Below, piece by piece: positions 7,954-15,800 of a stretch of 64,000 nt of DNA (positions are counted from its first letter, which is position 1; every line of letters begins with the position of its first letter). The translations under genes were made by a program, and so were the position numbers. The notes below the pieces were generated by a model, which saw only the letters and a program-made list of their open reading frames with translations, was not told where the DNA came from and ran no database searches. The stretch is taken from assembly GCF_900626145.1 (NCBI RefSeq), contig NZ_LR130816.1, positions 1,091,960-1,155,959 on the forward strand, in the 5' to 3' direction. Source of the stretch: Intestinimonas timonensis. GTDB lineage: Bacteria > Bacillota > Clostridia > Oscillospirales > Oscillospiraceae.

Positions 7954-8634
7954 TCAGCGCCCGGAATTTCTTCCGGCACTGTTTTTTCCTGCCTTTGCAC
8001 TCCTTGTAGTAACGCCCTTGTCCTTGACGCTGGACACCATAGCCCGCATTTCTTCATCGTCCCGGACCTCAAAGGGATGGTTTTTGAAGGCGTGGAGCTC
8101 GTTCAGCTTGATATATACGATCTGTTCCTCGCCACGGCGGGGAGCCTCCTTCGGCCCCTCGGGTTCTTTCGGAGCGGGAGCGGCCTGCACCGTGGGAGCC
8201 GTTTTTTTCTCCGGTTTCTCTTTTGGGGCCTTTTCCGGCTTTTTCTGTGCGGCGGCCTTGGGCTTCGGAGCGGCGGCCTTGTCCTTATCCTCTTTCGGAG
8301 GACGGCCCCGGCGCTTCGGCTGCTCGGGCTCTTTGAGCTTTTCCTGTTTTCCATCGGCCTTTTTCGGAGCCTCCGGCTGTTTTTTCGGTTTCTCCGTTTT
8401 TGCCGGGGCAGGCTTTTCCCCGCCGGAAGCTGCCGCCCGTTCCTCGGCTTTCTTTCCTTTCATAATTTCAGCGAAGTCATAGACGGACACCTGCGGGCTC
8501 TTTGCCTGCTGTTCCGTCTTTTTTTCGGTCTCCGGGGGAGTAGGCGTTTTCTCCGGCTCGGGCGGAGTTTCCTTGCCCGGCCCGGTATCCGTTACCGGCT
8601 GCTCCGGCATTTTCGTGGTTTTATCATCTGCCAT
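7954..8634 (-). pseudogene. ParB-like partition protein, 3'-truncated
   Basis: The start at 8634 is preceded by AGGAGG with 9-base spacing. Residues 1-170 are a low-complexity Lys/Pro/Glu/Ala region containing an AT-hook-like RRGRPPKE. Then the ParB N-terminal domain begins (ELHAFKNHPFEVRDDEEMRAM, VSSVKDKGV) and is lost after about 30 residues; the frame ends in an unrelated tail (TTRSAKAGKNSAGRNSGR). A functional ParB/Spo0J-like protein needs a further 200 residues including the box II motif and HTH. The 3' part was therefore deleted or replaced, so the protein is probably inactive. Partition genes of this type sit at the start of Clostridia element mobilisation modules. Confidence 0.75.
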
Positions 8635-8640
8635 AAGCAT

Positions 8641-8961
8641 TTACCTCCTGTTTTTGGGCGTAAAAAAAGGGGCTCAACTTTTCAGTCAAGCCCCCGTGGG
8701 AAGTTCCTCCTTTCTCCGCCAAGATACAAAAATACCGCCCGTAGTCTCGTTTGGGCGGTACTTTGTGTAAGATTGGCAGTCCATTATTAAGTTTTTTATT
8801 ATGTTCCCTTTGTACACCGTTGCAAGAATTGGGTACTATACTTCCATCAACAGTTGTGCCTTATTTTCCCCCAGGACTTGGGCAAAGGAAATGGATTGCA
8901 AAGAGTAATCGCTACTGGGAAATTGAATTGGGATAGTGAGATAAACATGATACATGATTTG
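8641..8961. other. Intergenic region with two hairpins
   Basis: No convincing gene. It contains the terminator at 8662-8694 and an 8-bp inverted repeat TACCGCCC/GGGCGGTA at 8733-8760. Sequence from about 8790 to 8961 shows no coding signature; it precedes a decayed recombinase locus on the other strand. Confidence 0.5.
8662..8694 (-). terminator. Terminator upstream of parB remnant
   Basis: On the minus strand an 11-bp stem GGGGCTTGACT/AGTTGAGCCCC (two G-T pairs) with a GAAA tetraloop is followed by seven T. It would stop transcription entering the parB locus from upstream. Confidence 0.75.
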
Positions 8962-9052
8962 ATGTATATAGAACTGAAAACAGGGTATTCCGACGATGGC
9001 CCGGCATGGATCGGATATGTGAAAACCTCAAAGAGCAGGAAAACGATTTACT
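8962..9052 (+). pseudogene. Fragment of small resolvase-associated protein
   Basis: From the ATG at 8962 the frame reads MYIELKTGYSDDGPAWIGYV then KTSKSRKTIYF. This is the N-terminal third of a small protein of about 75-90 residues commonly found beside serine recombinases in Clostridia elements. The family's later part is absent: after TIYF the sequence changes to a recombinase fragment in a different frame. The fragment is therefore a truncated relic; the junction is near base 9052. Confidence 0.6.
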
Positions 9053-9314
9053 TTATCTTCGCAGCTTTGCGGAAAAGTATCAGCTCAATGTTGTGGGAGA
9101 ATCCCAGGACGAGGCCAGCGGCCTGACCTTTGACCGGCCTGGGCTGAATGATTTTCTGGAAGCTGTCCGGCGAGGACAGGCCGACGCTCTTTTGACAAAA
9201 GATTTGACACGCCTGGGGCGAGATGTCATGCAGACTGCCTCATGGATCGCAGACTTGAATACTTCGGGTGTAGGCGTGTTTTCCGTCACGGACTTGACTC
9301 TCCGAGGGCTTTAA
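9053..9314 (+). pseudogene. Serine recombinase catalytic-domain fragment
   Basis: The frame (open from 9006, ending TTT-AA stop at 9314) encodes YLRSFAEKYQLNV, ASGLTFDRPGLNDFLEAV, RRGQADALLTKDLTRLGRDV and QTASWIADLNTSGVGVFSV. This matches the central part of the resolvase catalytic domain (G..FDRP, KD.(S/T)RLGR). The N-terminal strand with the nucleophilic serine and the C-terminal DNA-binding part are both missing. It is followed 55 bases later by a second, longer recombinase remnant. Confidence 0.65.
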
Positions 9315-9369
9315 TTACTGAATCAGCGTAAAATCCGGCAAAAAATCTCATAAATTTTTTTGTTTTCTC

Positions 9370-10851
9370 TTGACATTAGGAGACGATGGACACACGGGGA
9401 CGGATGCCAACCGTGAAAATTTCCAGCGGCTTCTGGCTGATGTAATGAGCGGGAAAATCAACTGTGTTGTGGTAAAAGACCTTTCCCGTTTTGCCCGGAA
9501 TTACAGCGATGCGGGGAGTCTGATTGATAACCTGTTTGTGCAGATGGGTGTTCGTTTTATCAGTCTTGCTGAAAATGTGGACAGCTACCTCAACCCGGAC
9601 AGCGTTTCCAGCATTATTGTTCCGATTACAAATGTGATGAACGATCAATACTGCTATCAGACTTCAAAGAAGATCCGCCAGGTGTTTGACTATAAGCGAC
9701 GCAACGGCCAGTACATCGGCTCCTTTGCTCCCTACGGCTACATAAAAGATCCGAAAGACAAACACCAGTTGATTGTCGATCCCGAGGCCGCCGAGATTGT
9801 AAAGCTCATTTATAACAAGACTTTGCAAGGGGAAACAAGGCGGGCTATCGTCTACCACCTAAACGATCACGGCATCCCCAGCCCGACAACTTACCGAAAA
9901 AATAAGGGCCTGCCCTATTCCTGTTCGGTATCAGACAATCCCATGTGGGGAGAGCGGGTGCTTACAAACATTCTTACCAACCCGATCTATACCGGGGATT
10001 TGGTACAGGGCCGCCGCCGTGTGAAAAGCTATAAGGTACATGAAATTGAGGCGGTGCCGGAGGATGAATGGGTGCGGGTGGCTGATACCCACGAGGCGAT
10101 TATAGACCGGGAAACCTTTGAAAAGGTGCAGGCCCTGTTGAAACGGGACACCCGGACGGCCCCACGGAAAAAGGAGCTCCATCTGTTCAGCGGTTTTCTC
10201 CGCTGTGCGGATTGCGGAAAATCCATTACACGGAGCCAGAGCGGGAAAAATGTGTATTACGCCTGCTCTACCTACAAATACCGCTCCCGGGCCGCCTGCT
10301 CCATGCACTCAATCAAGCATGAGCGGCTGGAGGCCGCCGTCCTGTTTGCCGTCCGTCAACAGGTACATCTGGCCGTTTCCTTTTCGGAGATACTTGCCCG
10401 TATCAACTCGGCTCCAGTCAAAAAAAGCCAGTCTTTCCGACTGGACGATCTGATTGCCGCAAAGGAAAAGGAACTGGCGAAAATTACCCGCTACAAGCAG
10501 TCTCTTTATCAAGACTGGAAAGACGGGGAAATTACCCAGCAGGACTACCGGACGATGAAGGCTGACTATGAACGGCAAATAAGCTCTCTCTCCGATGTGC
10601 TGGAACGGCTGACCGCTGAACGGGCGGAATTGGCAAACGGCGTTGACAGCGAGCATCCGGCGCTGGTGGCCTTTAAGAAACACCAGAACATTGAAACGCT
10701 CAACCGGGAAATCCTCATTGATCTTGTAAACTACATCAAGGTTTACGAAAACGGCAATATCAGCGTGAAATTCAAGTTTGCTGACGAGTTCCGCAGAATT
10801 GCCGAATACATTGAAATTAACATTTCTGAAATTCCCGCCGCGGCGGGCTGA
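9370..10851 (+). pseudogene. Large serine recombinase, N-terminally truncated
   Basis: The 493-codon frame opens with a TTG inside the catalytic domain: DDGHTGTDANRENFQRLL, then CVVVKDLSRFARNYSDAG. About the first 50 residues, including the beta-strand with the catalytic serine, are missing. The rest is complete: recombinase domain (APYGYIKDP, GETRRAIVYHLNDHGIPSP, NPIYTGDLVQGRR), zinc ribbon (FLRCADCGKSITRSQ ... CSTYKYRSRAACSMHSI), coiled coil and a C-terminal DUF4368-like domain. Without the serine it cannot cleave DNA. It probably marks the right end of an old mobile element whose cargo includes the mobilisation genes to its left; it lies on the opposite strand. Confidence 0.85.
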
Positions 10852-11151
10852 TGCCCGCCACATCATTTCTGGCAGTGTGTTTTCCTAATATGAAACATTC
10901 ATATGCTTGACCTCGATTTCAAAATTTTTGTCACATCGAGACTCACTGGTGTAGTAGTGGTGTAGTAGCACTACCTTCAAGCCTGAAAAACCTTGATATT
11001 ACAGGGAATTTTAGAGATTTCTGCAAATAATGCCGTGACATACGAACAGTATTTTGATCATGGAATTTCCTTCCCAAGCCGGTACAGGCTTTCCTGTAAT
11101 TTCTATGATATTTTACCATAGCCAAGGGGTGAAATCCACTCTTGATGCGTG
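10852..11151. other. Non-coding stretch after recombinase remnant
   Basis: 300 bases with no gene I can support. It has short tandem TGTAGTAG units at 10951-10968 and an imperfect CTCGAT...ATCGAG inverted repeat near 10913-10941. An element end could lie here, but I find no matching direct repeat with the left side near 3.7 kb. Confidence 0.4.
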
Positions 11152-11190
11152 AAAAAGGAGAGGAGGGCGGCATATAATGCCGCCCTCCTC
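11152..11190 (-). terminator. Strong terminator after small unknown gene
   Basis: A perfect 14-bp inverted repeat (GAGGAGGGCGGCAT, three-base loop, complement) is followed by a T run on the minus strand. The stem overlaps the stop codon of the upstream minus-strand gene. Confidence 0.9.
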
Positions 11191-11431
11191 AGGGTATTTC
11201 AGAGAGGATGAAATAAAGACCGTCTTGGGAGAAGGTGGCCTGGATGCCCTTGCTCTGGTAGTAGTCACGGATGACCCGGTACGCCCCCTCCTGCCGCTCC
11301 GGAGTGCAGCAGCACGCGCCCGGAGGTTCCAGACAGGCGGTGGTGGGGTTTTTATAGGTCACACGGTAGCGGATGTCCTCCTCACGCAGCCGTGTGTTGA
11401 GCAGGACGAGGTCCTGGTAATCGATATCCAC
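11189..11431 (-). CDS. Small unknown protein downstream of trmB
   Basis: Start chosen as GTG 11431-11429, 11 bases after AGGAGG; an in-frame GTG three codons earlier is only two bases from that site. About 80 residues: VDIDYQDLVLLNTRLREEDI, then YKNPTTACLEPPGACCCTPE and GAYRVIRDYYQSKGIQATFSQ. The alpha/beta pattern with a central Cys cluster (ACCC) recalls small RDAC-type proteins of Clostridia, but I cannot confirm this. It follows trmB on the same strand and ends at a strong terminator, so it is probably in the trmB transcript. Confidence 0.6.
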   Translation of the reverse strand: MDIDYQDLVLLNTRLREEDIRYRVTYKNPTTACLEPPGACCCTPERQEGAYRVIRDYYQSKGIQATFSQDGLYFILSEIP

Positions 11432-11528
11432 TGTGGTCACATCCTCCTGCCCATCGGATATATGCGCCGGGTGGAAACAGGCGCTTCTCTTCCGGATTGT
11501 GATGCTGTGATGCGAGAAACAGGCGGCA

Positions 11529-12248
11529 TCAGTCCGCAAGGGGGGCCGTTTCGTCCTCTTGGGGAGCGGATTCGGTTTCCGGGACATTTTCCTCAATGGG
11601 TGACTTCTCCCGGTGGAGTTTGACGCCCACGCAGCGATTGATGGGGGTGCCCAGGTTGTGGAACTTCTCCTCGTAGTCGGTCATGACGCCGCAGATCCCG
11701 TTGGCGTGGAGATCGCGGGTGACCTCCCGCAGCTCATAGCCCGCCTTGGGGAACTGGAAGAGGGACCACTCAAAAAGACCGCGGTTGTCAGTCTTAAAGT
11801 GGATATCACCGCCGTCCCGCAGGACGCCCCGATAGCGCTCCAGAAAATCCGGGTGGGTGAGGCGGCGCTTGGCATGGCGGTTGGTGGGCCAGGGGTCGCA
11901 GAAGTTGATATAGATGCGCTCCACCTCATCGGGGGCGAAATAGGACTGGAGGTTGGCCACGTCGGCGTCGATGAAGCGGACGTTGATCAGGCCCATAGCC
12001 TTGGCCCGCTCCATGGCGATGACCATGGCGTCGGGGACCCGCTCGATGGCGATGAAGAGGACCTCCGGCTCGGCGGCGGCGGTCTCACAGGTGAACCGAC
12101 CCTTGCCGCAGCCCAACTCCAGCCGCAGCTGGCACTCCGGGGCGAGCAGGTCCCGCCAGTGTCCCTGCCAATTCTGGGGGTCCTTGATCTGATAGTCCGC
12201 ACAACGCTCCATCCGGGGGATGAGGTTGGGTTTCTTCCGCATACGCAT
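11529..12248 (-). CDS. trmB: tRNA (guanine-N7)-methyltransferase
   Basis: 239 residues from ATG 12248, 10 bases after AGGAGG; a second ATG two codons later is also possible. TrmB methylates G46 of the variable loop of tRNAs using S-adenosylmethionine. Family signatures are clear: LELGCGKGRFTCETA (SAM motif I), FIAIERVPDAM (motif II), VERIYINFCDPWPTNRHAKRRLTHPDFL (motif IV with the DPWP core), HFKTDNRGLFEWS and TDYEEKF near the C-terminus. Length is normal for the family apart from an acidic tail of about 20 residues. A typical GC-rich chromosomal gene, useful as a host marker. Confidence 0.95.
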   Translation of the reverse strand: MRMRKKPNLIPRMERCADYQIKDPQNWQGHWRDLLAPECQLRLELGCGKGRFTCETAAAEPEVLFIAIERVPDAMVIAMERAKAMGLINVRFIDADVANLQSYFAPDEVERIYINFCDPWPTNRHAKRRLTHPDFLERYRGVLRDGGDIHFKTDNRGLFEWSLFQFPKAGYELREVTRDLHANGICGVMTDYEEKFHNLGTPINRCVGVKLHREKSPIEENVPETESAPQEDETAPLAD

Positions 12249-12335
12249 GGGGAGCACTCCTCCTAAAATTCTCATGATCCGGGTGACAGTCTACCACATT
12301 TTTGACAGAAAGTCGAACTTTTTCTGAGGCGGCTG

Positions 12336-12372
12336 AAAGGCCGGGCACCGTTTTATCCGGTACCCGGCCTTT
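12336..12372. terminator. Terminator between S-layer fragment and trmB
   Basis: A 15-bp stem (AAAGGCCGGGCACCG and its near-complement, one mismatch) with a short loop lies just after the end of the minus-strand S-layer-type gene at 12389. No long T run follows on the minus strand, so efficiency is uncertain. Confidence 0.6.
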
Positions 12373-12388
12373 CGGAGAGGAAAAGAGG

Positions 12389-12985
12389 TCAATCAGCGGC
12401 GGCGATGATGATGCGGATCCGGCCTCCGGCGGCAAAGCCGAGGTCGTCGTACCAACCGGTGAGGGTGTAATCGCCGGCGTTGATTTCAGAGAGGGTGGTG
12501 GCGTAGAAGTTGCCGGAGCTGTCCTTCAGGAGGACCTGGACATCCTCCGCCAGGGCATATTTCCGGTTTCCTGCCATGGCATAGAGATCACTGAGCTCGG
12601 TGAGTGTCACATCCTCGAGCTGCTGGAAGTTCTTAACTGCGCCGTCCTCATAGAGAAGGGCGGCACCGCCGATAGAGATATTATAGATGGTGCTGCCGCT
12701 GAGGGTCTGGCTCTGGCCATCCAGCAGGTAGCGGTAGGTGCCGGAGGTGTTCATGTCCATAGAGCTGCTGGCGGCGGAGGTGACATAGACATAGTCCAGC
12801 GTATCGCCGGTGACCTCGTTGAGAATGAGACGGTCGATGTCGCCGTTCTTATCCAGGGAGTAATAGCGCACATCCTCCTTGTCCAGGGTGACACCGGCGA
12901 TGCGGGAGGGATAGATCCGGGCGTAGAGTAATCCACCTCACCGTTGGTGATGGTGTATCCCAGGGTGGTGCCGTATGTCAACATG
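12389..12985 (-). pseudogene. C-terminal fragment of secreted S-layer-type protein, frameshifted
   Basis: The minus-strand frame encodes repeats such as VRYYSLDKNGDIDRLILNEV, TYRYLLDGQSQTLSGSTIYN and GNFYATTLSEINAGDYTLTGW, typical of the long C-terminal region of SLH-domain surface proteins in Oscillospiraceae. At about 12930 the reading frame shifts by one base: upstream the protein-like frame continues as TYGTTLGYTITNGEVDYS, downstream as YARIYPSRIAGVTLDKEDV. Upstream of about 12985 the homology stops and a plus-strand gene in the opposite orientation begins. The signal peptide, SLH domains and most of the protein are missing, so this is a relic or one side of a rearrangement. Confidence 0.6.
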
Positions 12986-13450
12986 CCCATCTCCCAGGGC
13001 CTGATCCTGGACAACGCCACCGACGCCGTCACCGAGCTGATGACCACCTCGGAGTCTGCCTTCAGCAAGATCGCCGGCTATGATTTGGATACCTATGAGA
13101 AGGAGGAGGGCGACATCGACGGGCCCTTCGCTGTGGCGGTCTCCATCGCCTGTGACAACGATGGGCAGATCGTCTGGTTCTCCTCCTCTACCTTCCTGGA
13201 GGATATGTACAACGCCTGGTCCGCCGGTTCCAATTCCGACCTGGCCATGAATGCCCTCTCCTCCCTCATCGGCGAGCGCGAGGCCATGGCCATCCGCAGC
13301 AAGTCCCTGAACTACAATTACCTGAGCATCAGTGACTCCACCGCCTCCCTGCTGAAGGTGCTCATGATCGGCGTCTTCCCCCTGGGCTACCTGTGCATCG
13401 GCATCGGTGTCATCCTGAAGAGAAGGAGGAAGCAGAATGAAGCGGGCTAA
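12975..13450 (+). pseudogene. GldG-family ABC auxiliary protein, 5'-truncated
   Basis: The plus-strand frame carries the last 155 or so residues of a Gldg-family protein (PISQGLILDNATDAVTEL, CDNDGQIVWFSSSTFLEDMY, LMIGVFPLGYLCIGIGVIL, KRRRKQN). The full family has 450 or more residues, with an N-terminal membrane anchor and an extracellular domain. Only the end of the outer domain and the C-terminal membrane helix remain. It overlaps the start of the DUF4340 gene by 14 bases, the usual order for these ABC-associated pairs, so the 3' end is native and the 5' end was lost at the junction near 12.97 kb. Confidence 0.7.
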
Positions 13451-14852
13451 ACGGATCTATGTCCTGCTGGGTGTGCTGGCGGTGGTCTGCGTGGCGGCTT
13501 TCGCCGTGGTCCACTACCAGGAGGAGCAGGAGCGCATCGCCAATACGGACGAGGTCATCCTGGAGCTGGATACCGATGCTGTGGAGTCCCTCTCCTGGAG
13601 CTACGACGACCAGTCCCTGGCCTTCCACAAGGACGAGCACTGGATCTACGACGATGACGAGGCATTCCCCGTGGATGAGGAGAAAATCAACGCCCTGCTG
13701 GAGCAGTTCCAGGCCTTTGGGGCCTCCTTTATCATCGAGGACGTCACTGATTATGGCCAGTATGGGTTGGATGACCCGGCATGTACCATAGACATCGCCA
13801 CGGCCGATACAAGCTATGAGATCCAATTGGGCGATTTCAGTACTATGGATTCCCAGCGCTATGTCTCCATCGGGGACGGGAATGTCTACCTGGTCCAGAA
13901 CGACCCCATGGACTCCTTTGAAATCACCATCCGCGACCTGATCGACAATGACGAGACCCCGGACTTCGACCAGGTGTCCTCCATCCAGTTCTCCGGCGAG
14001 GACAGCTACGAGGTGGTCTGTCAGGAGGAGAACACCTATACTGCCTGTGCCGACGACCACCATTTCGCTCAGGAGGGCGATGCCTGGCTGCCTTTGGATA
14101 CCAGCCGGGTGGAGAGCTATCTGAGCACCATCAGCAGCCTGGCCCCCGACGACTATGTGACCTATACCGCCGGGGAGGAGGCTCTGGACGCCTTCGGTCT
14201 GGACGACCCCGAACTGACGGTCACCGTGCAGTATACCGCCGAGGATGAGGATGAGGATGGGAACCAGACTGAGGAGACCTTCACCATCAGCGTCAGCCGG
14301 GACCCGGCGGAGCGTGAGGCTGCCGCGGCAGAGACGGAAGAGGCCGATACGGAGGAGACCGAGGAGGACATCACCGCCTATGTCCGCATCGGCGACTCCA
14401 AGATCGTCTACCAGATCGCCGGCACCAGCTATGAGAAGCTGATGGCGGCCGGATATGACGACCTGCGTCACCGGGAGGTGTTCGCAGCTGACTTCGACGA
14501 TGTTACCGGCCTGGAGATCACCCTGGAGGGGAGCACCTACCAGATCACCTCGGAAGGGACAGGGGACAATAAGACCTTCTCCTATGGGGAGGAGGAGCTG
14601 GAGATCGGCGATCTGCAGAGCGCTCTGGAGAGCCTCACCGCCGCCAGCTTTACGGAGGAATCCCCCGACCAGAAGGAGGAGATCAGCCTCACCGTCACCC
14701 TGGACAACGAGAACGTCCAGGAGATCCAGATCCAGCTCTACCGTTACGACGGCGAGCAGTGTCTGGCTGTGGTGGGTGGGGAGCCGGTCTCCCTGGTACC
14801 CAGGTCCTCTGTGGTGGACCTTATCGAGGCAGTCAACGCCATCGTGCTCTGA
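13437..14852 (+). CDS. DUF4340-domain protein
   Basis: 471 residues beginning with a signal-anchor (KRIYVLLGVLAVVCVAAFAVV), then an extracellular beta-rich domain with repeated motifs such as VESLSWSYDDQSLAFHKD, YGLDDPACTIDI and FGLDDPELTVTV. The YGLDDP-type repeats are characteristic of DUF4340. A very acidic insert (EDEDEDGNQTEE, ETEEADTEETEED) lies at about residues 265-310. DUF4340 proteins are encoded with GldG-family proteins and an ABC transporter; function is poorly known. The ATG at 13437 follows GGAGGAAG and overlaps the upstream stop. The gene is complete, but its operon partners upstream are truncated or absent here. Confidence 0.85.
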   Translation: MKRAKRIYVLLGVLAVVCVAAFAVVHYQEEQERIANTDEVILELDTDAVESLSWSYDDQSLAFHKDEHWIYDDDEAFPVDEEKINALLEQFQAFGASFIIEDVTDYGQYGLDDPACTIDIATADTSYEIQLGDFSTMDSQRYVSIGDGNVYLVQNDPMDSFEITIRDLIDNDETPDFDQVSSIQFSGEDSYEVVCQEENTYTACADDHHFAQEGDAWLPLDTSRVESYLSTISSLAPDDYVTYTAGEEALDAFGLDDPELTVTVQYTAEDEDEDGNQTEETFTISVSRDPAEREAAAAETEEADTEETEEDITAYVRIGDSKIVYQIAGTSYEKLMAAGYDDLRHREVFAADFDDVTGLEITLEGSTYQITSEGTGDNKTFSYGEEELEIGDLQSALESLTAASFTEESPDQKEEISLTVTLDNENVQEIQIQLYRYDGEQCLAVVGGEPVSLVPRSSVVDLIEAVNAIVL

Positions 14853-14861
14853 CCGAAAACA

Positions 14862-14909
14862 AAAAAGTGGAGAGGGGACCGCCCTACGGCGGTCCCCTCT
14901 CCACTTTTT
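14862..14909. terminator. Strong bidirectional terminator
   Basis: A perfect 22-bp inverted repeat including the A and T runs (14862-14883 and 14888-14909, CTAC loop). It ends the plus-strand DUF4340 gene and the minus-strand gene at 14914. Confidence 0.92.
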
Positions 14910-14913
14910 GCCT

Positions 14914-15183
14914 TTACCAGATCGGGCGCCTGGCTTGCAGGCGTAGAAGTTGACGGGTGGTCTGCATACAGCGCTGCGTGTGGTATTCCAAGTACCGCTT
15001 TTTGGCGGCGCGCTGTACCTGCTGCTCTTCCTGAAACGCCCGCCAGTGGCCGCAGCTCTTGTGGCATCCAACGCAATACATCGCACAGGTGTTTTGACAG
15101 GGAAGCATATTCAGACCACTCCAATCCGGACGCGGCTTTCGTCCGTTCCTGGGTACAGTATATGCTTCTCTTTTACGCCGCAC
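14914..15183 (-). CDS. Small cysteine-rich hypothetical protein
   Basis: 89 residues, basic, with the cluster LPCQNTCAMYCVGCHKSCGHW (five Cys and a His), followed by a helical FQEEQQVQRAAKKRYLEYHTQRC. The spacing suggests zinc binding. I have a sense of similar short proteins in Oscillospiraceae genomes, but no function is known. No strong ribosome site is obvious before the first ATG, so the true start may be internal. It lies between a shared terminator and the hairpin-rich region that follows the tRNA remnant. Confidence 0.5.
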   Translation of the reverse strand: MRRKREAYTVPRNGRKPRPDWSGLNMLPCQNTCAMYCVGCHKSCGHWRAFQEEQQVQRAAKKRYLEYHTQRCMQTTRQLLRLQARRPIW

Positions 15184-15326
15184 TACCGTGTCTGTGTAAA
15201 AACTTAGTCAAGCTCCTGGGGAGCGGAGCAGGGGATGACAGAAACCAAATCGAAGTCTAGCACAGTGGATTCACTTTGGAGAGAATGGGAGAGAGCTGAC
15301 GGATGACAATTTTTGTGCGTAAGCAT

Positions 15327-15363
15327 AAAAAAGCGTGGTCGCAAAGCGGACTTTGCGACCACG
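15327..15363 (-). terminator. tRNA-type terminator A
   Basis: On the minus strand a perfect 13-bp stem (CGTGGTCGCAAAG and complement) with a TCCG tetraloop is followed by CTTTTTT. Its stem covaries with the terminator at 15499-15536. Confidence 0.85.
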
Positions 15364-15498
15364 TGAAACGGGTGAATGGTTTCGAGGATAAGCCTTTAAG
15401 TCTGCACCTAGAACCAAATCGCAACCCAGCGCAAGCGGTTGCGATTTGGAAAGGAGGAGCAAGGGAGCGGGCGGATGGCGCTTTTTTGTGCATGAGCA

Positions 15499-15536
15499 TA
15501 AAAAAGCGCCGGAGCAAAGCGGACTTTGCTCCGACG
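15499..15536 (-). terminator. tRNA-type terminator B, directly after tRNA CCA end
   Basis: On the minus strand a 13-bp stem (one mismatch) with the same TCCG loop is followed by CTTTTTT, one base after the tRNA CCA end. It shares loop, tail and downstream ATGC words with terminator A but has a different stem sequence. Confidence 0.85.
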
Positions 15537-15565
15537 TGGTGACCCAGCGGGGATTCGAACCCGGG
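15537..15565 (-). tRNA. tRNA 3' end fragment (attachment-site core)
   Basis: The minus strand reads GGGTTCGAATCCCCGCTGG then GTCACCA: T-loop TTCGAAT, T-stem, seven-base acceptor strand and encoded CCA. The rest of the tRNA is absent; upstream of it lies AT-rich DNA and an integrase tail. This is the classic product of integration into a tRNA 3' end. The implied 5' acceptor strand GACCCAG would fit a Clostridia tRNA-Lys, but the anticodon is not present, so the identity is a guess. Confidence 0.8.
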
Positions 15566-15593
15566 ATAAAAATTCGATATATCGACTGCGGCT

Positions 15594-15800
15594 CTAAGAA
15601 CTTCCTTGTTCCGTGTGTAAAATCGTGTGCAAAATGCCTTCGAAGTAGTTATTGACCTTTTCCGCTGCCTGCTGGGCCTCAGCCTGCATGGTGTGCTGGT
15701 AGATGGTCTTGAGCATGTTATCCGTACTGTGCCCCATGCGCTCCTGGGCGTACTTATTGGGGACGCCCAGGGCCAGCATGACGGAGGCATTGATGTGCCA
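15594..15800 (-). pseudogene. C-terminal fragment of tyrosine integrase
   Basis: The frame reads WHINASVMLALGVPNKYAQE, RMGHSTDNMLKTIYQHTM, then a helical tail. This is the end of a phage-type tyrosine recombinase, with the GH motif and the nucleophile Tyr in TIYQH. Upstream of the Trp codon (15800-15798) a stop follows and homology ends, so the catalytic Arg and HxxR are gone. It lies next to the tRNA attachment core, as integrases normally do, and was beheaded by the ICE whose sequence begins at about 15801. Confidence 0.85.

Larger units (their letters stand above)
15184..15536. other. Hairpin-rich region downstream of tRNA 3' end
   Basis: No gene. It contains two related terminators (15327-15363, 15499-15536) and a third hairpin with a perfect 13-bp stem and 10-base loop (CCAAATCGCAACC at 15414-15426, complement at 15437-15449). 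All lie downstream, on the minus strand, of a tRNA 3' end. Short words such as AACCAAATCG recur at 15242 and 15412. Confidence 0.6.

Noticed and set aside
3745..10985. GGTACTACTTGGTACTACC near 3756 and GTAGTAGTGGTGTAGTAGCACTACC near 10955 as matching element ends
   Set aside because: The two look alike but do not match as direct or inverted repeats over more than a few bases, so they do not define an element boundary.
13410..15086. 558-codon minus-strand frame opposite the DUF4340 gene
   Set aside because: Antisense shadow; it also crosses the strong terminator at 14862-14909.
15310..15540. The two AAAAAAGCG...hairpin repeats as a CRISPR or REP array
   Set aside because: Only two copies with different stems, each with terminator features on the minus strand after a tRNA end; better explained as terminators.
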